This document shows, one piece after another, positions 27,263 to 36,290 of a DNA stretch of 64,000 bases. Position 1 is the first letter of the stretch; every line of letters begins with the position of its first letter. Source of the DNA: Thalassoglobus sp. JC818 (GTDB taxonomy: Bacteria; Planctomycetota; Planctomycetia; Planctomycetales; Planctomycetaceae); assembly GCF_040717535.1 (NCBI RefSeq), contig NZ_JBFEFI010000008.1:1-64000 (forward strand), read 5' to 3'. Made by a program: the position numbers and the translations under genes. The notes under the pieces were generated by a model, which saw only the letters and a program-made list of their open reading frames with translations, had not been told where the DNA came from and ran no database searches.

Positions 27263-28036
27263 ATGGACCTTGCAACGATCATAGGATTGGTTCTGGGGAT
27301 CGCCCTGATCCTGGGCTCCATCTCCATTGGAGGATCGCTCCTGCCATTTGTAAACATTCCGTCAATGATGATTGTGCTCGGCGGATCGTTCGCTGCATTG
27401 CTCATCAACTCCCCAATGTCACAGGTCATCGGGCTCTTCTCGGTTCTGAAGAACTGCTTTGTCGCCAAACTCCCCGAGACGAATGCAGTCATTCAACAGT
27501 TCACAGATCTCGCCCGGTCGGCACGCCGGGACGGTTTGCTTTCTCTGGAGAATGAGATGGAAACTATCAATGACCCGTTCCTGAAACGCGGGCTCGAAAT
27601 GGTAATCGGTGGAAACTCGAGAGACGAACTCACCTCAGTCCTTGAAACCGAGATCATTTGCATCGAACAACGACATGAAAACGGACGGAAAATTCTCGAA
27701 GCAATTGCGGCAGCTGCCCCGGCATTTGGGATGATTGGAACCCTAATCGGACTCGTTCAGATGCTCCGAACCCTGGAAGATCCCTCTCAAATTGGTGTCG
27801 GAATGGCGACAGCACTTCTGACAACTCTGTATGGTGCCGTCATCGCCAACCTCTTCTGCATTCCGCTCGCAGGGAAGCTGGAAACACGTTCCAAGGATGA
27901 AGCACTTGTCCGTGAGTTGATGATGTCAGGACTGTCATCGCTAGTCGACGGCCTTGCACCACGTGTGGTTCAGGAACGCATGGCGGCGTTTGTCTCCGAG
28001 TCGAAACGGCCAGTCACCCCAACGCAGGCCGCTTAA
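27263..28036 (+). CDS. motA: Flagellar motor stator protein MotA
   Basis: A 257-residue protein with four transmembrane segments. MotA/PomA-type features are IIGLVLGIALILGSISIGGS at the N-terminus and APAFGMIGTLIGLVQMLRTL for TM3, with TM4 at about residues 182-202 (GMATALLTTLYGAVIANLFC). The cytoplasmic loop is charged (LARSARRDGLLSLENEMETI). The size is that of the PomA/MotA short class. GGAG lies 8 bases before the ATG. It forms the ion channel with MotB. Confidence 0.94.
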   Translation: MDLATIIGLVLGIALILGSISIGGSLLPFVNIPSMMIVLGGSFAALLINSPMSQVIGLFSVLKNCFVAKLPETNAVIQQFTDLARSARRDGLLSLENEMETINDPFLKRGLEMVIGGNSRDELTSVLETEIICIEQRHENGRKILEAIAAAAPAFGMIGTLIGLVQMLRTLEDPSQIGVGMATALLTTLYGAVIANLFCIPLAGKLETRSKDEALVRELMMSGLSSLVDGLAPRVVQERMAAFVSESKRPVTPTQAA

Positions 28037-28191
28037 ACCGGCAAGTCACTTCTGTAGATCACGAGTCAGCGACTACTCAGTGTTAGTGCTCCTGAAGTTT
28101 TGCAAGCGACTCAGAAAAGCGGATTAAATCGCCTCCGATATCACGCTATTGAATCAAAAAGACATGTGAACGACATGTTCGGACAAGCACC

Positions 28192-28839
28192 ATGAAGAGA
28201 GCTGAGACACAATCGAAGCCAACAAGTATTCCTCGCTGGTTTATCACTTACAGCGATGTAGTAACCCTATTGATGACATTCTTCATCCTTCTCCTCACAT
28301 TTGCCAACAGCGAGCCAGAGAAGTTCGAAATGATGCAGCAAACTCTGTTCGGAGCTGGAGGAAGTGCTGGAAACATTGGCCATCGTGACCAGACTCTCGA
28401 TCATGCTTCCATCGTGATGCGAGTCCGTCCGACGAGCAGTCGATTGACACTCCGGGGAAGTGAGATTCCGCCGATGTACACAGATGTCATCTCCGAAGCG
28501 ATGGGACGGGGCCTGGAATCACTTGAGGAATCTTCGGAACTCGGAAAAATGCGGTCGTTCTCATTCGATATTTCGAGGGACTTGTTCTTCGACTCGAAAG
28601 GAGACCTGACCGACCTCGGTCGGCAGCACTTAGGCTTCCTGGCTGCTCAGATGAAGAAACTACCCTTCGATCTGACCATCAATTCCGCGTCCACTCCACA
28701 GATCATTGACTCAACAAAAATCGCCACCTATCTCACCATGCAGAGTGGTGTATCGATTCAACAAGTGGCAGTTGGAGTGCTACCGCATTCGAATATTTCA
28801 CCTCGGAAGATTCGTCTCATTCTAATACACGAAAACTGA
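28192..28839 (+). CDS. motB: MotB-type stator protein
   Basis: A 215-residue protein with a single N-terminal TM. The plug/TM signature is WFITYSDVVTLLMTFFILL, with D22 as the proton/sodium-binding Asp. The periplasmic part (about residues 120-215) is OmpA-like in layout (FDISRDLFFDSKGDLTDLGR), but the usual peptidoglycan-binding signature (GHTD-like loop, D-x-x-L-S-x-x-R) is not recognisable. 155 bp after motA, 118 bp before the second motB-like gene. Confidence 0.88.
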   Translation: MKRAETQSKPTSIPRWFITYSDVVTLLMTFFILLLTFANSEPEKFEMMQQTLFGAGGSAGNIGHRDQTLDHASIVMRVRPTSSRLTLRGSEIPPMYTDVISEAMGRGLESLEESSELGKMRSFSFDISRDLFFDSKGDLTDLGRQHLGFLAAQMKKLPFDLTINSASTPQIIDSTKIATYLTMQSGVSIQQVAVGVLPHSNISPRKIRLILIHEN

Positions 28840-28957
28840 ACTCCGTGACCTAGTTAATATTAAGAACATTCCTCACTCCGACTAACAACAATCGAACAAA
28901 TTCGTTCACGACTTCCAACTGCTTCCGAAAAGATGCAGATACAATGAGGCTCATCTG

Positions 28958-29680
28958 ATGAGGAGAAAGAAAAGCACGAGCGGTCCGAACAATAGCTACC
29001 TGATCTCCTTTGGAGACACAATGACAGCGCTGCTCGCATTCTTCATTGTGCTCAATTCGCTCGCTTCTGAGCAAACCGGGGTCAATCTCTATTCGGGCAC
29101 GGGTTCGTTCATTCGAGCCACAGATGAACTCGGTGTGCCTGGAATTTTCGCAGAGAAACTCAGCCGCAGCCCAATGCAACTTGACCACACTCCACCGGTT
29201 TATATCGTCCCTGACCCATCCAGTGATCAATCAGGTTCTGGACCTGATGAAGAGTCGGATTCACTTTACATCCGCGACTGGGAGCAACAGGAACTCGATC
29301 GTGTTCTCATCGAGTTGGAACGCTTTCATGATCATGCTGGAGTCGAGGAAACGGACTTAGGAGTTGCCTTTGATCGCATGAATCCTCTGCCGCAAACCGG
29401 GTCGCTGATTGATGAAGAGATGCGGAAAATGCTCGTTGAAATTGCTCCATTCGCGAGACGAAATGATTCGATGCTGAAGATCGTCGTCTGGACGCCTTCG
29501 CCCGGGCCAACTGTCTGGGCTCGATCCACTGAACAGGCAGCGCGCCTGGCGTCCGTGATCTCCGATCAACTGCAGCTTTCACCGCAGAAGCAAAGCAAAA
29601 TTCATGCGGTCAGCCAACTATGGCCATACTCTGATATCAAGCGGCCCAGCATGACGATCGTAGCGACACGTCTGCGATAA
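28958..29680 (+). CDS. Second MotB-like stator protein
   Basis: A 240-residue paralogue-like MotB. The TM signature SYLISFGDTMTALLAFFIVL keeps the key Asp at D20. A linker rich in Pro, Ser and acidic residues follows, then a degenerate OmpA-type C-terminus (MLVEIAPFARRNDSMLKIVV, ARSTEQAARLASVISDQLQL). GAGG lies 8 bases before the ATG. Two consecutive motB-type genes behind one motA suggest alternative or mixed stators. The linker and the plug differ from those of the first MotB. Confidence 0.82.
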   Translation: MRRKKSTSGPNNSYLISFGDTMTALLAFFIVLNSLASEQTGVNLYSGTGSFIRATDELGVPGIFAEKLSRSPMQLDHTPPVYIVPDPSSDQSGSGPDEESDSLYIRDWEQQELDRVLIELERFHDHAGVEETDLGVAFDRMNPLPQTGSLIDEEMRKMLVEIAPFARRNDSMLKIVVWTPSPGPTVWARSTEQAARLASVISDQLQLSPQKQSKIHAVSQLWPYSDIKRPSMTIVATRLR

Positions 29681-29804
29681 TTGACTTTCGAATGAAAATG
29701 ATTGTGACACGAAAATCAGACGCCCAGATTCGTGCCTCGCACATGCGTTCGTCAGCTTGAGCCCTGCACTCTCTTTTCGAAAAGTATTGCACTCCACAAA
29801 CGAA

Positions 29805-29832
29805 CAGGCTCTGAGTCCATACCCAGAGCCTG
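29805..29832. terminator. Hairpin between convergent motB-like and DUF1080 genes
   Basis: A perfect 9-bp stem: CAGGCTCTG (29805-29813) with CAGAGCCTG (29824-29832) and a 10-base loop. It lies midway in the 245-bp convergent gap. The flanks are A/T-containing but without a long T-run, so it may act as a weak bidirectional terminator. Confidence 0.6.
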
Positions 29833-29925
29833 CCGAATCGAAAGCAATTGTGTCGCGTAAAGGCTTCACGCAGCTAATGCAACACTCATCCAATTTGGTG
29901 AGCAAATTGCACCGGACCGAATGAA

Positions 29926-30588
29926 CTATTCGAGTTCTTTAATTCGAATGTTTCGCCAACGCACTTCGTACGACTGATCTCGGTCGCCGATTCCGTGAAC
30001 CTGAAGGCCGATGAATCCGGATGGATGACTTTCGTAGATCGGCTCGTCGGTCAGATCTTCGATTTCCTGTCCGTTGATGAACGTTTGAATTCGTGGCCCC
30101 TTGGCGACAATTCGGAACTGGTTCCACTCTTCGTTTTTAAAGTGATCGTGTGGCTTCAGGCGATCTTCCGGGGTCAGCCATCCACGGCCGGTGGCTTCAC
30201 CGTAGACATAGCCAGCTTCTGCAGGGCCTGATTCGATTTCAACTTGTGGTCCGTAAACGCGTCCCACTTGGTTGTTTCTTCCCTGGCCATCTGCGACCTC
30301 TTTCGTCTTGGATCGAATCTGGACTCCGGAGTTCAATCCGTTGTCGACTTTGACTTCAAACTCCAGTTCAAAGTCTCCGTAATCGCCAAGTGTGGTCAAG
30401 AACGAATTGGGGCTTCCCGGAGCAGTCCGTCCGACGATCGCACCATCTTCAACAGCGTAGCTCGCCCATCCGTTTTTTTGCGTCCAGCCCTCAAGAGACT
30501 TTCCATTGAAGAGTGTTTGCCACTCAGCGGCAGAGGATTGGCTACCGATCGAAAACAGGAGTACAAGAGAAAAAACAATTCGTGTCAT
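29926..30588 (-). CDS. Secreted DUF1080 (3-keto-disaccharide hydrolase-like) protein
   Basis: A 220-residue protein with a signal peptide (MTRIVFSLVLLFSIGSQSSA) and one complete DUF1080 beta-sandwich (WQTLFNGKSLEGWTQKNGWA, FELEFEVKVDNGLNSGVQIR, ESHPSGFIGLQVHG). Members of this large planctomycete family bind or hydrolyse glycans; some act on 3-keto-glycosides. It is not flagellar and is inserted between two flagellar blocks, facing both in convergent or tail orientation. Confidence 0.88.
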   Translation of the reverse strand: MTRIVFSLVLLFSIGSQSSAAEWQTLFNGKSLEGWTQKNGWASYAVEDGAIVGRTAPGSPNSFLTTLGDYGDFELEFEVKVDNGLNSGVQIRSKTKEVADGQGRNNQVGRVYGPQVEIESGPAEAGYVYGEATGRGWLTPEDRLKPHDHFKNEEWNQFRIVAKGPRIQTFINGQEIEDLTDEPIYESHPSGFIGLQVHGIGDRDQSYEVRWRNIRIKELE

Positions 30589-30869
30589 GTTGCGCTTACT
30601 TTCTCATTCAAGCAGACAAATTGAGAGATCAACATACTGTAGACCATCTCACGTCGGCTGAGAATCGAAACGCATCGACTCATTCTGTTTTGTCATCGAG
30701 AGCTTCCGCACCAGTGTGGTGCAGAGATTCAATCGTGTTAGCAGAGTTTCAGTATTCGTACTTCACCATGCCCGAAGGCCACGAAAATGGAGGCTCAGCG
30801 ATTGAAGATGCTGCCCCTTTCGATCCGGACTCTGATCTCACGCATCGAGGTCACCTTCGCATCAGAAAA

Positions 30870-31193
30870 TCAGGCAGCTTTCTGTTCTTGATGGCCCTCG
30901 TCGGTCAGCTCCACCAAAAGATTCTGAATCCAGTTGATGCCAAGTAAAGCGGTCGCATGTTCGATCGACTGAATTTCGCGCAAGAGTTCTCCGTGTCGGC
31001 CAGCCGTCGCTGCTTCCATAACGACGCGGGATGCCAGTTCCGCATCAGCCTGAACACGGCTTGCGATGGAATTCCAGGTAAAATCATCCTGGCTGGCAAG
31101 TTCTTCCAATAATGCGATCCGGTGGCTGACCTGCAGTTCCTCCGTTCCTGAAGGTTGAGAAGCCGACGATGCGCGGAATTTCTGATTGACCAT
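30870..31193 (-). CDS. Mini HDOD-like protein in the flgKL operon
   Basis: A 107-residue protein directly after flgL (12-bp gap, GGAG 6 bases before ATG). Residues 48-95 resemble the core of HDOD domains (ADAELASRVVMEAATAG, then IQSIEHATALLGINWIQNLL). HDOD domains usually span about 200 residues, so this is either a truncated form or a distant helical lookalike. Position suggests a motility-linked signalling or export role. No catalytic HD pair is present. Confidence 0.5.
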   Translation of the reverse strand: MVNQKFRASSASQPSGTEELQVSHRIALLEELASQDDFTWNSIASRVQADAELASRVVMEAATAGRHGELLREIQSIEHATALLGINWIQNLLVELTDEGHQEQKAA

Positions 31194-31205
31194 CTGATTC
31201 TCCGA

Positions 31206-32138
31206 TTAACTCAGGAAGTTCAAGATTGAGGTGTCCAGCAATCGAGTGGTCGTTGCAAAAGTAAACTGCAGCAGATTCTGTTCTTCCTGCAGCGCGACAA
31301 CCGCCGAAGCGACATCCGTTGATCTCAAATCGCTGAGAACCGTTTCTGCCTGAAACTGCAATTCCTCAGTTCGTTCTTCGACCCGATCAAGTTGTTGCAA
31401 CACAACTGACTGGCGGCCGACCACTGACAGGAGATGTTCACTACCGATTTCCAGAGAATGAATTGTCGAGTCCAAACTTCGCCCAGCTTCCTCAAGATCG
31501 CCATCGGCAGCTCTCTGCAAATCATCTCGGACTTGTCGAATCACTGCGAAGATGTCAGTCAGTTCATTCGACTCTGGATCTACAAACTGAAAGGCTTCGT
31601 CTCCTGACAAGTAGACATCAAGATCATCATCTCCTGACAGTACAACAACACCCGTCGAGGAACTGCCATGGTACTGTGTCGGACCATCCACAATTCCGGA
31701 ATAAGGTGCCTTCGTTGTTGAGGTCCCGCTGAAGAGATACTTTCCATCGAACTTCGCATTGGCAACAGTTTCGAGAGTCTCAAGGAATCCATTCACCTCA
31801 TCAGCGAGAGATTGTAACTCGAAGGACGTTTGCGACTGCCGGCCTTGCAGAGCGAGAGCCTTAGCTTGCACGACCAGTTGATTCGCATCCAGTAGTTGTT
31901 CATTCGACTGTGTCAGTGAAGCACGCGCATGCTGAATAGCATTGTGCTGAACCTCCAGACGATTCAGCACTCGCTGCTGAGACAAGATCGTCTGTTGAGC
32001 GATCGGGTCATCGGAAGGACGATGAACTCGAACACCGCTGCTGATCTGATTCTGCAGGGTTGCAGATCTCGATGCATGCGACTGCGCATGCAGTCGCTGA
32101 AGTTCAAGTTGGCGATGCGAAGTGATTCGAAACGTCAT
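31206..32138 (-). CDS. flgL: Flagellar hook-filament junction protein FlgL
   Basis: A 310-residue HAP3 protein. The flagellin-like N-terminus is HRQLELQRLHAQSHASRSAT then QISSGVRVHRPSDDP, and the C-terminus is STDVASAVVALQEEQNLLQF. GTSTTKAPYSG is seen in the central domain. Length is close to the enteric 317. GAGGAG lies 6 bases before the ATG. It follows flgK by 14 bp. Confidence 0.93.
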   Translation of the reverse strand: MTFRITSHRQLELQRLHAQSHASRSATLQNQISSGVRVHRPSDDPIAQQTILSQQRVLNRLEVQHNAIQHARASLTQSNEQLLDANQLVVQAKALALQGRQSQTSFELQSLADEVNGFLETLETVANAKFDGKYLFSGTSTTKAPYSGIVDGPTQYHGSSSTGVVVLSGDDDLDVYLSGDEAFQFVDPESNELTDIFAVIRQVRDDLQRAADGDLEEAGRSLDSTIHSLEIGSEHLLSVVGRQSVVLQQLDRVEERTEELQFQAETVLSDLRSTDVASAVVALQEEQNLLQFTFATTTRLLDTSILNFLS

Positions 32139-32152
32139 CTCTTTCTCCTCTT

Positions 32153-34120
32153 TTAAACGAGCCGAAGAAGTTCATCGAGAGTTTCATCGATGACCGAAAC
32201 GAAGCGAGAGGCAGCCTGAAACGCTCGCTGGTATTCGAGCATGAGCAGAAGTTCTTCATTCGGATCGACTCCGGAAATTGAGTCTCGCTGAGTCGCTAGA
32301 TGGGACTGCTGCTCGGAAAGAAATTCCTGTCCTGTTTGTTCGCCTTGAATTCGAAACGCGGTCGCGATCGCCAGACTTTCAAGACGTTCTTCGAAAGGGT
32401 CACGACCGTTGCCAAAGCGTTTCAGATCGCGGGCTTCAAGGAAAAACTGAGCATTGGATGTGTCGCTGGCCGCTCCTGTTTTGGAGACCGCTACGTTTCG
32501 TGAATTCTGCTGAATTAACGAATGAAGCTTGAGCCCCGCTTCAGAATCCCCAGCAAAGAAAGTGCCGATGCCCAAGTTCGTCAGCAGTCCTGTTTCGTCC
32601 GGTCGTCCGATAAGACCGAACTCGAAAGACTCTCCATCTACCAGGACTCCCGGAGACAATTTCAAAGCCACACCGTCGACGATTTCAATTGCCTGTCCGA
32701 CGACGGTTCCTGCTCCCACATCAAGAGTTTTGATCACCTCACCAGTCACAGTTTCGCTGACTTCCAGCTTCAAGGGAGTCGCCTGCCCCACAGTTCCAGA
32801 TCCAATCACACGAACCGTGTAGCGACCGTTTTCTCCGGTTGGGATCCCCGACAATTCCGGCTGGCTTGTGCCGGTCGTGAAAGCAGTCGTGGAGTCAAAA
32901 TCAATTCCTCCCGAGAAACTGATGGCATATCCATCGGCAGCGTTTAGAGAAACAACTTTCGATTGAGACTGATAAGTCGCGCTTAAGTTTGTCACGACAT
33001 CGATCTTGTTGATGATATCCTGAAGACTCTCAGTTTCCGGATCAATGTCGATGCGATAGATGCTGGTCTTACCGGTTGCAACTTCGGTTAAATTGATGTG
33101 GAGTGATCCTTCCTGAATTGGAAACGGAGAAGAAGCAGCGCTCAGTAATGCGTTTGGATTGGCGACTGTCCGTTCACCAATGACCTCTTGAAAACCAGCC
33201 CCCTCACCGAGTCCGGTCGCCTGGATTTGATCAATCGTCCCAACGAATGTATTCGTCCAGTCATGAAGTGCCTGACGGATGTCATCGATCGCAATTTGTC
33301 CTTGAGCCCTTCCGGCGATCGAACCTGATTCAATTGCGACGACACCACCTGCAGTGGACGACGTAAATTCTGCAGCTCCGAAGCCCGTCGCTGAGACTCT
33401 CAGTTCGGATGAACTCTCCCCAATGACGACACCGCCACCGGCCACCAGAATCGAGAGATCATTGTTGATCAAACTCGATGACGAGACATCCACATAATTC
33501 GCAAGATCATTGATTAAACGTTCTCGTTGACCCCTTAATGCGTTCGGTACGGTCCCCTGATTCTCCAGAATTCGAATGCGGCGATTCAGAGCGCTCAGGT
33601 CTTCAGCCAAGCGATTGACCTCAGCAACTTCCTGCTCGATCACGACTGCGTTGGATCTCGTCAGATCATTCAATCGAGAGTGAAGTTGTTCAGTCTGCTG
33701 AATGACATGTCGAGCCGATTCCACAACAGCGTCTCGAACCGTGGCGACAGTCGGATGAGCCGCAAGTTCCTCCAACTGATTGAAGAACTCTGTCACCGAC
33801 GCGACTAGTGAACCTTCCGTCGGGAGCAGCACCGTTTCAATTTGCCTCAATGTCTCGAGAACAGTCTTGGACTCTGCCTGCAGCGACGTGTTTAAGGTCA
33901 AAGCTACTTCCGAGACATGATCACGGAGTCGATCGATTCCTGCGACGACAACACCCGTTCCAACTTGCGTGTTATTTGGACCAGGCGAAAAACGATCGAC
34001 AAACTCAACACGTTGACGATGAAAACCTGTCGTATTCGCATTCGCAATATTGTTCGCGATCGTGCTTAGCGCCTGTTGATTCGCTTGCAGTGCAGACAGT
34101 CCAATGTCGTAATGAATCAT
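32153..34120 (-). CDS. flgK: Flagellar hook-associated protein FlgK
   Basis: A 655-residue HAP1 protein joining hook and filament. The N-terminus has the rod/hook signature (IGLSALQANQQALSTIANNI then ANTTGFHRQRVEFVD), and a long middle domain follows. The C-terminus SGVDPNEELLLMLEYQRAFQ is diagnostic for FlgK. It is longer than the ~550-residue enteric form because of an expanded middle region. AAGG lies 7 bases before the ATG. One base separates it from the flgN-like gene. Confidence 0.95.
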   Translation of the reverse strand: MIHYDIGLSALQANQQALSTIANNIANANTTGFHRQRVEFVDRFSPGPNNTQVGTGVVVAGIDRLRDHVSEVALTLNTSLQAESKTVLETLRQIETVLLPTEGSLVASVTEFFNQLEELAAHPTVATVRDAVVESARHVIQQTEQLHSRLNDLTRSNAVVIEQEVAEVNRLAEDLSALNRRIRILENQGTVPNALRGQRERLINDLANYVDVSSSSLINNDLSILVAGGGVVIGESSSELRVSATGFGAAEFTSSTAGGVVAIESGSIAGRAQGQIAIDDIRQALHDWTNTFVGTIDQIQATGLGEGAGFQEVIGERTVANPNALLSAASSPFPIQEGSLHINLTEVATGKTSIYRIDIDPETESLQDIINKIDVVTNLSATYQSQSKVVSLNAADGYAISFSGGIDFDSTTAFTTGTSQPELSGIPTGENGRYTVRVIGSGTVGQATPLKLEVSETVTGEVIKTLDVGAGTVVGQAIEIVDGVALKLSPGVLVDGESFEFGLIGRPDETGLLTNLGIGTFFAGDSEAGLKLHSLIQQNSRNVAVSKTGAASDTSNAQFFLEARDLKRFGNGRDPFEERLESLAIATAFRIQGEQTGQEFLSEQQSHLATQRDSISGVDPNEELLLMLEYQRAFQAASRFVSVIDETLDELLRLV

Positions 34121-34121
34121 T

Positions 34122-34607
34122 TCAGGACCTTAATTCCAGAATTGTGTGAAGAGTCGCTGCAGCGAGACGGCCAGTCTGATCGTATTGAGGTTGGGACTCA
34201 GAACCTGTCGCAGCCCGGACTATCGTCTCGAAGACGTCGAGATGTGTTCTCGCATGAAAATTCATCACGCGTGCCAGTCCACGAACATTGCTTCGAGCTT
34301 TAATGACGGCATAAAATACCTCTTGAAGTTCAAGACGCTGAGAGGTTCGAACAAAATGCCTGACGCCATGTTCGAACTCAACTCGCTTCGAAAGCATCAA
34401 CCGATTCGAACGAGATCGCTCCAGCCTCTTCCTTAACTCACTCTCGAGATCGCGAAATTTGTTGATCGCTTCTCGTTCGTTCGTAGCGCCGCTTCGATGC
34501 GAGAGAAGCTCGCGAATCAACCTCTCCGTCTGTTCCAGAAGGTGCAGTTCTTCAGTCAGGAGTTTGAAAAGACTCTCAGCGACATCGGTGTGCGGAGACT
34601 TCATCAT
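34122..34607 (-). CDS. flgN: FlgN-like export chaperone
   Basis: A 161-residue all-helical protein with heptad patterns (LFKLLTEELHLLEQTERLIR, RLELQEVFYAVIKARSNVRG). Sequence similarity to FlgN is weak, so the call rests on length, helix content and position: directly before flgK, whose product is a FlgN client. Its ATG overlaps the flgJ stop (ATGA), and ATG 34604 is one codon further in. Confidence 0.6.
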   Translation of the reverse strand: MMKSPHTDVAESLFKLLTEELHLLEQTERLIRELLSHRSGATNEREAINKFRDLESELRKRLERSRSNRLMLSKRVEFEHGVRHFVRTSQRLELQEVFYAVIKARSNVRGLARVMNFHARTHLDVFETIVRAATGSESQPQYDQTGRLAAATLHTILELRS

Positions 34608-34921
34608 TCACCAATCTTTGGGTGGCCACTCTTCGATTCGGAATCGATCGCGAGTGATTGAGTGAGTGTCTCTGTGAGTCCAATTCCGCCCTGTTCCGCC
34701 AGAAACTGACTCAGATATCGGTCGAACATTCCGCCAAGAGTATCTGACTCGTCGCCTTCGAAGAGACCTCCACCGGAAGCTTGCCGCATCTCTTTCAATA
34801 GTGTCGATATCAACAGACTTTCGAGTTCAACGCCAGCTTGCGCATTAGGTCGATTAACGAGTCCCGAATCGAAACCCAAACTCATCGATCCGAGATATGG
34901 TTGAATGGGGAGTGGTCCCAT
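34604..34921 (-). CDS. flgJ: FlgJ-type rod-binding protein (N-terminal domain only)
   Basis: A 105-residue protein containing just the rod-binding domain (LESLLISTLLKEMRQASG, GGMFDRYLSQFLAEQGGIGL). The muramidase domain of enteric FlgJ is absent, as in many non-enteric bacteria. ATG 34921 is chosen because AAGGA lies 7 bases upstream; a frame from 34969 lacks that. It acts as a rod cap/scaffold and sits between flgI and flgN. Confidence 0.88.
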   Translation of the reverse strand: MGPLPIQPYLGSMSLGFDSGLVNRPNAQAGVELESLLISTLLKEMRQASGGGLFEGDESDTLGGMFDRYLSQFLAEQGGIGLTETLTQSLAIDSESKSGHPKIGE

Positions 34922-34988
34922 CTGCGAGTCCTTTCTGTCGACGCAAATCCAAGAGATCCGATCGCTCATTTGTCATCGTCACGAACAA

Positions 34989-36125
34989 CTACTTAAAGAG
35001 TAGTTCCGCGTGCAGTGAACCCGATTCTTTAAGCATCTGGAAAATCGAGCTTAAGTCTCGAGGCGCGACTCCCAGCGCATTGAGAGCTTGTGCGAGTTCT
35101 CCAACAGTGACAGATTCTTCAAGGACGGCGATCGTGCCATCTTCTTCTTCAACAACGATATCTGTTCTCGGAACAATGGCAGTGACACCGTCACTGAATG
35201 GTGCCGGTTGGGAAACCTCAGGTGACTCTGCAGTGGAAACCGCCAGATTCGCGTGGGTAATAAGCACCTTCGACAGTTTGACATGCTCACCGACGATGAT
35301 CGTCCCCGTCCGTTCATTGATGACGACGCGGGCAGGGACATCAGGGATGACCGTCATCATTTCGACAATCGCAAGGAATTCTGGAACAGCTCCATGAAAG
35401 GCTTCCGGAATCCAGATTTCGACCGATCCAGCGTCTCCAATCATTGCCGACTGTGGAAACTCCTCATTGATCACATCACCGATCCGGCGAGCGGTCTCCA
35501 ACGATGGGTCATTGAGAAGCAAACGAACTCGCCCTCCACAACCGATTCCGTTTCCAACTTCCACCTCGACGACCGCGCCGTTTGGAATTCTTCCGGTCGT
35601 TGGATGATTCTTCTGAACCGTAGCCCCCTGCCCGGAGAAGCTGAATCCTCCAATCGACAATGGCCCCGAAGCAACGGCATAAACTTCACCATCTGCCCCG
35701 AATAAAGGCGTCATAATTAGCTGCCCGCCTTGTAGACTCTCCGCGTCATCAAATGCTGACACAAGCACATCAATCTGTGATCCCTGCTTGTCCAGGCTGT
35801 TCAAATCGGCCGTGACCGTAACGACCGAGATATTATCAGTCCGCTGAGCGGTATCCCGTTCGATGATGCTTCGCAATACGGGATCTGAACGAACGCCAAA
35901 CCGTTGAAGCATATTCAATGCAAATCGTCGAGTGACTGGGCTACGACCTCCAGTCCCATCCAACCCAGTCACCAAGCCCATTCCAACAAGCTGGTTTCTC
36001 TGCACACCTTGAACTGTTGTAATGTCCTGAATACGGACCTCTGATGCGTTCAAAGTCGCCGACGATGAGACAAACGAGACCACGATGAAAACGAACAACA
36101 GTTGCCGTGCATCGAACTTACGCAT
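34989..36125 (-). CDS. flgI: Flagellar P-ring protein FlgI
   Basis: A 378-residue periplasmic ring protein with a signal peptide (residues 1-28, FVFIVVSFVSSSATLNA). FlgI is unmistakable: VRIQDITTVQGVQRNQLVGM, GLVTGLDGTGG, ARVVINERTGTIIVGEHVKL and the C-terminus DLSSIFQMLKESGSLHAELL. ATG 36125 has GGAG 7 bases upstream; the frame to 36170 would destroy the signal peptide. Presence of FlgI and FlgH shows a P/L-ring type basal body. Confidence 0.96.
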   Translation of the reverse strand: MRKFDARQLLFVFIVVSFVSSSATLNASEVRIQDITTVQGVQRNQLVGMGLVTGLDGTGGRSPVTRRFALNMLQRFGVRSDPVLRSIIERDTAQRTDNISVVTVTADLNSLDKQGSQIDVLVSAFDDAESLQGGQLIMTPLFGADGEVYAVASGPLSIGGFSFSGQGATVQKNHPTTGRIPNGAVVEVEVGNGIGCGGRVRLLLNDPSLETARRIGDVINEEFPQSAMIGDAGSVEIWIPEAFHGAVPEFLAIVEMMTVIPDVPARVVINERTGTIIVGEHVKLSKVLITHANLAVSTAESPEVSQPAPFSDGVTAIVPRTDIVVEEEDGTIAVLEESVTVGELAQALNALGVAPRDLSSIFQMLKESGSLHAELLFK

Positions 36126-36290
36126 AATTGAACTCCAGAGAAACGACAAAGCGTCGTCGCAAACCGACACATCGGAATCCGAATTGCTAGACGGTTAAGC
36201 AAGGATGACTCGCAAAGTTGGCTTTTGAACACTTTCGAACACTGACGAAATTCGAGTGTTGCACTTGAGCGAAACTGTCATTTGCGAAAA

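Noticed and set aside
30513-30947. Plus-strand 144-codon frame
   Set aside because: Antisense to the well-supported HDOD-like gene and the DUF1080 N-terminus.
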